From: an uncultured Eubacteriales bacterium
GTDB lineage: Bacteria; Bacillota; Clostridia; Christensenellales; Aristaeellaceae
Direction: 5' to 3'
Length of the DNA: 54,945 nucleotides
Assembly (NCBI GenBank): GCA_902799045.1
Contig: CADBZH010000014.1
Location: 1 to 54,945 of the forward strand
A program made the translations under genes and the position numbers. Positions within the stretch are counted from its first letter, which is position 1; each line of letters begins with the position of its first letter. The notes under the pieces are model-generated. The model was not told the DNA's origin. It ran no database searches and worked only from the letters and a program-made list of their open reading frames with translations. Shown piece by piece: positions 49,594 through 54,945 of this stretch.

Positions 49594-50592
49594 ATGACTG
49601 GTTTATTTATCAATCTGCTGAACTGGATCAACGGCATCGTGGGCAACTACGGTTGGTCCATCGTGGTGTTCACGCTGTTGATCCGCATGGTCCTGCTGCC
49701 GCTGGACATCAAGAGCAAGAAGAGCATGCGCGCCATCAGCAAGATCCAGCCGCAGCTCACGGCGCTTCAGAAGAAGTATGCCAATGACAAGGAGAAGCTG
49801 AACCAGAAGACCATGGAGCTCTATCGCAAGGAGCACGTCAGCCCCACCGCGGGCTGCCTGCCCATGCTGATCTCGCTGCCGATTTTGTGGATCATGTTCT
49901 CCGCCATGCGCACCGTGGGCAATGAGATGACCATCCAGATGCTCCTGAACATGAAGGAAACCGGCTCGCTGCCGCAGCTGCAGAGCTGGCTGTGGGTCAA
50001 GAACGTGTTCCAGCCGGATTCCTTCGCGGCCACCATCCTGCCCGCCGTGAACAGCACGCTGGCGATGATCCGCCCGGCCAATGGCTCCGCCATACTGACC
50101 GAGGCCAACATCAACGCCGTGCTGGAGTACCTGAAATCCACGGAGTATTCCCACCTGGCGGCGAACCTCGCCCCGGCCAGCGCCTTCAGCATCGTGCCGA
50201 TCAACTTCCTGTTCATCCACAGCACGTGGACCATGCCGAATTCCCTGGCGAACGTGTTCCAGTATGGCAACGGCCTGTTCATCCTGCCGCTGCTGGCCGG
50301 CGCGAGCCAGCTGCTGATGACGAAGCTGATGAACGGCAAGCAGACCAAGGAACAGAAGGAGCTCGCCGAGGCCCAGCAGAACGGACAATCCCAGAGCAAC
50401 CCTATGAACAGCCCGGTGATGAAGTGGTTCTTCCCGATCTTCTCCGTGTGGATCTGCGCCACTTCCAACGCCGCGTTCTCCATCTACTGGATGGCCGCCA
50501 ACGTCATCCAGATCGCGCAGCAGCTGGTCGTGAACTGGTACTTTGACCGCCAGGACGCCCAGGCCGCCGCGCAGACCAGCACCCAAGAGTAA
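49594..50592 (+). CDS. yidC: Membrane protein insertase YidC/SpoIIIJ
   Basis: The 332-residue insertase of the Oxa1 family places proteins in the cytoplasmic membrane. It starts with an N-terminal helix (no signal-peptide cysteine). WSIVVFTLLIRMVLLPLDIKSKKSMR contains the groove Arg, followed by the two-helix cytoplasmic hairpin (KIQPQLTALQKKYANDKEKLNQ). Two further helical segments and C-terminal FFPIFSVWICATSNAAFSIYWMAANVIQIAQQLVV complete it. An extracellular loop of about 90 residues between helices is longer than in the shortest homologues. GGAGG 7 nt before the ATG. Confidence 0.94.
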   Translation: MTGLFINLLNWINGIVGNYGWSIVVFTLLIRMVLLPLDIKSKKSMRAISKIQPQLTALQKKYANDKEKLNQKTMELYRKEHVSPTAGCLPMLISLPILWIMFSAMRTVGNEMTIQMLLNMKETGSLPQLQSWLWVKNVFQPDSFAATILPAVNSTLAMIRPANGSAILTEANINAVLEYLKSTEYSHLAANLAPASAFSIVPINFLFIHSTWTMPNSLANVFQYGNGLFILPLLAGASQLLMTKLMNGKQTKEQKELAEAQQNGQSQSNPMNSPVMKWFFPIFSVWICATSNAAFSIYWMAANVIQIAQQLVVNWYFDRQDAQAAAQTSTQE

Positions 50593-50615
50593 CAGTAATA
50601 AGGAGGCAACGTGCC

Positions 50616-51548
50616 TTGAAATCCATTGAAGCCAGTGGCAAGACGGTGAAGGACGCCATTCGCAACGGCCTGGCAGAGCTGGGCTGCGATTCCGATGACG
50701 TCGATATCCAGGTTGTAGAAATGGGCAGCCCCGGGCTGTTCGGCATGTTCGGCAAGCCCGCGAAGGTGCGGCTGACCGTCAAGGCGGACGACCCCGCGCT
50801 GGACATCGAGATGCCGGTGCTCTCGCTGGACGCCGGAACGAAGAAGAACAAGAAGGCCAAGGCCGAAAAGCCCAGGGCGGAGAAGCCCGCTGAGGAGGCC
50901 GAGGCGGAAGATACCGAAGAGGAGACCCGGGAGGAAGCCCCAAAGGAGAAGAAATCCCGCAATCGCCGGCGTCGCAGGGGCGGCGCGAAGGGCGAGGGCG
51001 GCGAGACGGGCGAGACCGCGGAAGCCGACGAGGCGTCCATCGCGACGCCCGCGCCGGTGATCGAGCACGAGCCCTTCGTGGCCACCGCCGAGGCCGAGCA
51101 GTCTGAGGACGCCAGGAAGGCGGCCGCCTTCCTGGCCGGGTTGACCGAGCGCATGGGCGTGCCGGTTGAGATCGAGCTGATGGAGACCGCCGAGCAGCTG
51201 CGCGTGCAGATGGCCGGCGAGAACATGAGCCTGCTGATCGGCCGCCGCGGCGAGACGCTGGACGCCCTCCAGTACCTCACCAGCCTGAACATCAACCGGG
51301 GCCGCGAGGAATACCTGCGCGTCTCCATCGATACCGAGAACTATCGTGCCAAGCGCGAGGAGGCCCTGCGCAAGCTGGCCGTCCGCATGGCGGGCCGAGC
51401 CAAGAAGAGCGGCCGCCGCGTGGCGCTGGAGCCCATGAACCCCTACGAGCGCCGCATCCTGCATTCCGCGCTCCAGAACGACCCGGACGTCACCACCCAT
51501 TCCGAGGGTGAGGAGCCCTATCGCCGGGTGATCATCACGCTGAAGTAA
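50616..51548 (+). CDS. jag: Jag/SpoIIIJ-associated RNA-binding protein (KhpB)
   Basis: The 310-residue RNA-binding protein acts with YidC and KhpA in cell-division/elongation control. It has Jag_N (about 1-50, KSIEASGKTVKDAIRNGLAELG... GLFGMFGKPAKVRL), a charged linker (about 70-150) rich in Lys/Glu and Arg, a KH domain with GRRGETLDALQYL (about 209-222), and an R3H domain ending RRILHSALQNDPDVTTHSEGEEPYRRVIIT. The start is TTG, 9 nt after AAGGAGG. The usual downstream mnmE/mnmG genes are not present. Confidence 0.93.
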   Translation: MKSIEASGKTVKDAIRNGLAELGCDSDDVDIQVVEMGSPGLFGMFGKPAKVRLTVKADDPALDIEMPVLSLDAGTKKNKKAKAEKPRAEKPAEEAEAEDTEEETREEAPKEKKSRNRRRRRGGAKGEGGETGETAEADEASIATPAPVIEHEPFVATAEAEQSEDARKAAAFLAGLTERMGVPVEIELMETAEQLRVQMAGENMSLLIGRRGETLDALQYLTSLNINRGREEYLRVSIDTENYRAKREEALRKLAVRMAGRAKKSGRRVALEPMNPYERRILHSALQNDPDVTTHSEGEEPYRRVIITLK

Positions 51549-51570
51549 CGTCAGGATTCAACAACGAGAA

Positions 51571-51664
51571 CCGGATTGTCACGTCGGCTCCGTTTGGAGC
51601 CTCCCCGCAACGACGCATCCCGCATTGCGAGGCGAACCCGAAGGGTTTACGGACCATCCGGTTC
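51571..51664. repeat. GATTGCCACG-family inverted repeat, degraded copy
   Basis: Left arm ACCGGATTGTCACGTCGG; right arm mutated to ACGGACCATCCGGT. A second fragment of the GATCCTTCGCTGCGCTCAGGATC type lies at 51721-51751. These fill most of the 344-base gap before the copper promoter. Confidence 0.6.
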
Positions 51665-51815
51665 TCCTTGTGTTTTGGTGCTGCATGGCGTCCTGTGGGG
51701 ATAGTCCGGTGACGCTGCGTACAGATCCTTCGCTGCGCTCAGGATCTGTACCTGTCATTGACCGGTCACGCTTCGCTCATTTCCCGGATTCCCGCGAAGA
51801 GCCCGAAATTGCCCC

Positions 51816-51844
51816 TTGACAAATAGCCCCCTGGGGTATATAAT
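51816..51844 (+). promoter_or_regulatory. CsoR-regulated promoter of the copper operon
   Basis: Perfect TTGACA and TATAAT with a 17-bp spacer. The spacer is almost wholly occupied by the dyad TAGCCCC-CT-GGGGTA, so CsoR bound here would block RNA polymerase. Confidence 0.8.
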
Positions 51845-51872
51845 GTCCTTCAGAAGATACCCATCGGGGTAT
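51824..51872. promoter_or_regulatory. Two CsoR-type operator dyads
   Basis: TAGCCCCCTGGGGTA (51824-51838) and ATACCCATCGGGGTAT (51857-51872). The second is close to the Bacillus subtilis copZA operator type (TACCC...GGGTA). One lies in the promoter spacer, one after the start site. Confidence 0.75.
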
Positions 51873-51892
51873 ACATCAAGGGGTGGATCGAC

Positions 51893-52219
51893 ATGGGAGA
51901 AGAGCACGTCGGCGAAGGGCGCATGAACTATCCGGAAGGCCATCAGCGGCACACGCCGCGAAGCGAGGCGGAGCTGCGGCAGCTGAAGAACCGGCTGAAC
52001 CGCATGGTGGGCCAGATGAACGGCATCGGGCGCATGCTGGATGAGAACCGCTATTGCGGGGATATACTGGTACAGGTGAGCGCTGTGGAGCGCGCGCTGG
52101 AGAACTTCGGCTACGCCGTGCTCCAGAGCCACATGGAGGCCTGCGTGGCCGAGGAGCTGCGCCAGGGCAACGCGGGCATCATTCCCGAGACCATCGAGCT
52201 GATGAAGCGCCTGAAGTGA
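51893..52219 (+). CDS. csoR: Copper-sensing repressor CsoR
   Basis: The 108-residue helical repressor leaves DNA when Cu(I) binds. The ligand set is C55 (NRYCGDIL), H80 (LQSHME) and C84 (EACVAEEL). The 25- and 4-residue spacing equals that of the Mycobacterium CsoR C-x24-H-x3-C site. It follows a GGGGTGG-type site; an internal ATG 30 nt downstream is also possible. It controls itself and copA through the two dyads upstream. copA begins 9 nt downstream. Confidence 0.93.
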   Translation: MGEEHVGEGRMNYPEGHQRHTPRSEAELRQLKNRLNRMVGQMNGIGRMLDENRYCGDILVQVSAVERALENFGYAVLQSHMEACVAEELRQGNAGIIPETIELMKRLK

Positions 52220-52228
52220 GGAAAAGCG

Positions 52229-54715
52229 ATGACATTCGACGTGAAGGGCATGACGTGCGCGGCGTGCAGCGCGCACGTGGACAAGAGCGTGAGGAAGCTG
52301 GAGGGCGTGAAGGACGTCTCGGTGAGCCTGCTGACGAACTCGATGGAGGTGGATTTTGACCCCGCCGCCGTGAGCGCGGAGCAGATCTGCCGGGCGGTGG
52401 CCTCCGGCGGCTACAGCGCGTCGCCCCGGGGCGCGGCGGCGCAGGCCGCGGCGGCCCCGAAGGCCGACGACGAGGCGCGCGCCATGCGCAACCGGCTGAT
52501 CGCCTCTGCTGTGCTGCTGGTGATCCTGATGTACGTGGCGATGGGCCACATGCTGCGCCTGCCGATGCCCGAGGCGCTGCACCGGCCGATGTTCAACGGG
52601 CTGGTGCAGCTGCTTATCGTGATCCCGGCCATCCTCATCAACCGGAATTACTTCATCAACGGCTTCAAGGCGCTGTTTCACCTGGCCCCGAACATGAACA
52701 GCCTGATCTGCGTGGGCGCGACGGCGGGGCTGGGCTACAGCCTGGCGGTGCTGCTGGGCGTGGCGCTGGAGCTGGATGCGGGCGGCAGCGTCGCCATGGC
52801 GGACTACTACTTCGACGCCTCGGTGATGATCCCGACGCTGATCTCCGTGGGCAAGTACCTGGAGGCCCGGGCGAAGGGCCGCACCAGCGAGGCGATTTCC
52901 CGGCTGGTGGACCTGGCGCCCAGGAAGGCCAACGTGCTTCGCGACGGCGTGGAGGTGGAGATCGACGCGGCCCGGCTTCAGGTGGGCGACGTGGTGATCG
53001 TCCGCGAAGGCCAGACCGTGCCCACCGACGGCGTCATCCTGGAGGGCCACGGCAGCCTGGACCAGTCCATGCTCACCGGCGAGAGCGTGCCGGTGGACCT
53101 GGGCGCGGGGGACGAGGTGGTTGGCGCGACGATCAACCGCGGCGGCAGCTTCACCTTCCGGGCCACGAAGGTGGGTGAGGACACGGCGCTGCAGAAGATC
53201 GTGAAGCTGGTGGAGGCGGCGGCGAATTCAAAGGCGCCGATTTCCCGCCTGGCGGACCGGGTGTCCGGCGTGTTCGTGCCGGTGGTGATGGGCATCGCGC
53301 TGGCGACGTTCGCCGTGTGGATGATCCTTGGCGCGGGGCTCCCGGCGGCGCTGAAGCACGCCATCGCCGTGCTGGTGATCTCCTGCCCCTGCGCGCTGGG
53401 CCTCGCGACGCCCACGGCCATCATGGTGGGCACCGGCAAGGGGGCGGAGCTGGGCATCATGATCCGCACCGCTGCGGCGCTGGAGACGGCCCACGCCATC
53501 GACTGCGTGGCCTTTGACAAGACCGGCACGCTCACCGAGGGCCGCATGACGCTGATCGACATGAGCGCTCCCGGGGGCGACGCGGCCGCGGCGCTGCGGC
53601 TGGCGGCGTCGGTGGAGCAGCTGAGCACCCATCCCATCGCCGCGGCCATCGTGCGGGCGGCGGGGAAGGGCCTGCCCCCGACCACGGACTACGAGACGTT
53701 CGCCGGAAAGGGCGTCGCCGCCACGGTGGAGGGCGCGCGGGTGAGCGTCGGCAAGGCCGATTGGATCGGCGGGCTGGGCGTGGACGTCTCGCCGTTGGAG
53801 GATTTTTCGGAAAGGATGACCGGCGAGGGCGCGACGGTGATGGTCGCCGCCGCGGACGGCCGGCTGCTGGGCGGCTTTGCCCTGGCGGACACGCTGCGGC
53901 GCACCGGCGGGCAGGCCGTGGCCATGCTGAACGACATGAACGTGACCAGCGTGATGCTGACCGGCGACAACGCCCGCGCCGCGAAGGCCATCGGCCAGCG
54001 CCTGGGCGTCGCCGAGGTGCGCTCCCAGCTGCTGCCGGAGGACAAGCAGACTGCCATCGCCGAGCTGCAGGGCGCGGGCAGGAAGGTGATGATGGTGGGC
54101 GACGGCATCAACGACGCGCCGGCGCTGGTGAAGGCTGACCTGGGCGTCGCCATCGGCAACGGCACCGACGTGGCCATCGAATCGGCGGACGTGGTGCTGA
54201 TGCGGGACGATCCGCGGCTGGCGGCGGGCGTCGTCAAGCTGGGCCGCGCCGTGATCCGCAACATCAAGGAGAATCTGTTCTGGGCGTTTTTCTACAACCT
54301 GATCGGCATCCCCATCGCCGCCGGGGCGCTCTCCGGCCTGGGCGTGGAGCTGAACCCGATGATCGCGGCCGCCGCCATGAGCCTGAGCAGCGTCTGCGTG
54401 GTCACCAACGCCCTGCGGCTGAGGCGGTTCCGCCTGGACCTGGAGGAGCTGCCCCCTGAAAGTGAAAGCACCGCGGCCTGCGCCGCGGCGTCGATCAATG
54501 AAACCATCGAGGAGGAAACGAAGATGAAGAAGACCGTGAAGATCGAAGGCATGATGTGCCAGATGTGCGTCAAGCACGTGAAGAACGCGCTCTCCGCGCT
54601 GGACAGCGAGGTGGAGGTCTCCCTGGAGAACAACAGCGCCACCCTGGACGCCAGCGTGGACGACGCCGCCATCGCCGCCGCCGTGAAGGAAGCGGGGTAC
54701 GAGGTGGTCGGCTGA
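52229..54715 (+). CDS. copA: Copper-exporting P1B-type ATPase with C-terminal CopZ-like domain
   Basis: The 828-residue pump exports Cu(I) with ATP. An N-terminal HMA domain with GMTCAAC (C10, C13) is followed by a helical region, the A-domain TGES (LTGESVPVD) and the ion-site CPC (386-388). The phosphorylated D430 (DKTGT), HP (STHPIAAAI) and GDGINDAPAL follow. After the last helices a second HMA domain with GMMCQMC (C777, C780) is fused (about 766-828) through an Ala/Glu-rich linker. A free CopZ chaperone is usually a separate gene; here an internal start may supply it. AGGAAAAGC lies before the ATG. Confidence 0.93.
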   Translation: MTFDVKGMTCAACSAHVDKSVRKLEGVKDVSVSLLTNSMEVDFDPAAVSAEQICRAVASGGYSASPRGAAAQAAAAPKADDEARAMRNRLIASAVLLVILMYVAMGHMLRLPMPEALHRPMFNGLVQLLIVIPAILINRNYFINGFKALFHLAPNMNSLICVGATAGLGYSLAVLLGVALELDAGGSVAMADYYFDASVMIPTLISVGKYLEARAKGRTSEAISRLVDLAPRKANVLRDGVEVEIDAARLQVGDVVIVREGQTVPTDGVILEGHGSLDQSMLTGESVPVDLGAGDEVVGATINRGGSFTFRATKVGEDTALQKIVKLVEAAANSKAPISRLADRVSGVFVPVVMGIALATFAVWMILGAGLPAALKHAIAVLVISCPCALGLATPTAIMVGTGKGAELGIMIRTAAALETAHAIDCVAFDKTGTLTEGRMTLIDMSAPGGDAAAALRLAASVEQLSTHPIAAAIVRAAGKGLPPTTDYETFAGKGVAATVEGARVSVGKADWIGGLGVDVSPLEDFSERMTGEGATVMVAAADGRLLGGFALADTLRRTGGQAVAMLNDMNVTSVMLTGDNARAAKAIGQRLGVAEVRSQLLPEDKQTAIAELQGAGRKVMMVGDGINDAPALVKADLGVAIGNGTDVAIESADVVLMRDDPRLAAGVVKLGRAVIRNIKENLFWAFFYNLIGIPIAAGALSGLGVELNPMIAAAAMSLSSVCVVTNALRLRRFRLDLEELPPESESTAACAAASINETIEEETKMKKTVKIEGMMCQMCVKHVKNALSALDSEVEVSLENNSATLDASVDDAAIAAAVKEAGYEVVG
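54524..54715 (+). CDS. Possible internal start giving a free CopZ-like copper chaperone
   Basis: Inside the copA reading frame, GGAGG sits 8 nt before an ATG that begins MKKTVKIEGMMCQMC, the typical start of a CopZ protein. Translation from here would give a 63-residue HMA protein with the same stop codon as copA. This resembles the separate copZ gene of other Firmicutes after fusion. Expression as a separate product is inference. Confidence 0.5.
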   Translation: MKKTVKIEGMMCQMCVKHVKNALSALDSEVEVSLENNSATLDASVDDAAIAAAVKEAGYEVVG

Positions 54716-54945
54716 ACATTCAGCCATATCGAGGTCGTTGGGGCGGCGATGCGGCGCCCGCCCTTGCCTTCCCCTTTGGGGAAGGTGGCTGGCCGCAGGC
54801 CGGACGGATGAGGTCGTCGGGATCTCCCAGGCCCCGAGGAACGCGATTTTTTGGCGGTCTGCCCGTAAAACGCACCGGCGTCCGCGCAAGCGGGCCGCCG
54901 GCAGCGCCGCGCTGGGATTCGAAGAATCCGCGCGGGCTGGTCGCG
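54716..54945. other. Repeat-rich right edge
   Basis: GGGGCGGCGATGCGGCGCCC (54739-54758) is followed by CTTCCCC-TTT-GGGGAAGG and GGCTGGCCGCAGGCCGGACGGATGAGG, units of the dispersed families seen elsewhere. The last 100 bases hold nothing recognisable. Confidence 0.5.

Overview
The window looks like a chromosomal segment of a high-GC member of the Clostridia (Firmicutes), probably an uncultured gut-type lineage. Supporting signs are strong GGAGG ribosome binding sites, sigma-A promoters with near-consensus TTGACA/TATAAT boxes, tRNA genes that encode their CCA ends, and Firmicute families (HprK, CsoR/CopA, LytR-CpsA-Psr, LTA-synthase-like sulfatase, Jag, CD3324-type and RNHCP proteins). The lineage is inferred; no 16S or other marker gene is present.

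Layout. 0.3-10.3 kb: a c-di-GMP phosphodiesterase with a degenerate GGDEF domain, a HAD phosphatase, an LCP cell-wall ligase, a two-component system, a secreted parvulin-type foldase, and an unusual HTH / His-less HisKA / receiver fusion. 10.3-10.7 kb: four tRNA genes (Pro, Glu, CAU, Asp) from one strong promoter. 11.5-14.1 kb: a NitT/TauT-type ABC importer. 14.4-20.5 kb: a CHAP hydrolase, TcdA, a small helical protein, a CPA2 antiporter and a Gfo/Idh/MocA oxidoreductase. 20.8-26.7 kb: a tightly overlapping five-gene sugar-import operon led by a UxaB-like protein whose active-site residues appear lost. 26.9-36.9 kb: PAP2, rhodanese, M32 carboxypeptidase, DHHW/AlgX-like protein, PepT, ROK kinase, HprK, Cof hydrolase, RluA-type synthase and a PF04020 membrane protein. 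37.0-37.4 kb: an intergenic cluster of DnaA-box-like sites. 37.4-46.2 kb: DeoC, an SH3-like secreted protein, an orphan SIR2-like protein, a polar amino-acid ABC importer, a CD3324/RNHCP operon with a leader peptide, an Ldh2-family dehydrogenase and a YqhQ-like protein. 46.4-51.5 kb: LTA-synthase-like protein and the rpmH-rnpA-yidD-yidC-jag cluster. 51.8-54.7 kb: a copper-resistance operon (csoR, then copA with a CopZ-like domain fused at its end).

How it fits together. HprK and the ROK kinase belong to carbon regulation and sugar phosphorylation, next to sugar and amino-acid importers. Several envelope proteins (LCP, histidine kinase, foldase, CHAP hydrolase, one binding protein) carry Ala/Pro/Glu/Thr-rich low-complexity stretches. 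Genes left of about 35.7 kb are mainly on the minus strand and genes right of it mainly on the plus strand. Together with the DnaA-box cluster and the nearby rpmH locus, this makes 37.2 kb a candidate replication origin, although dnaA is not in the window.

Intergenic DNA is dominated by dispersed inverted repeats: a GATTGCCACGTC family, a GATCCTTCGCTTCGCTCAGGATGACA-type family, a GGGGCGGCG/CGCCGCCCC family and a GAGGGAGCTGGC-type family. Two larger MITE-like elements with about 40-bp terminal inverted repeats lie at 30.9 and 34.6 kb. One repeat copy appears to lie inside the signal-peptide coding region of a binding-protein gene. No insertion sequence, prophage or CRISPR array was seen.
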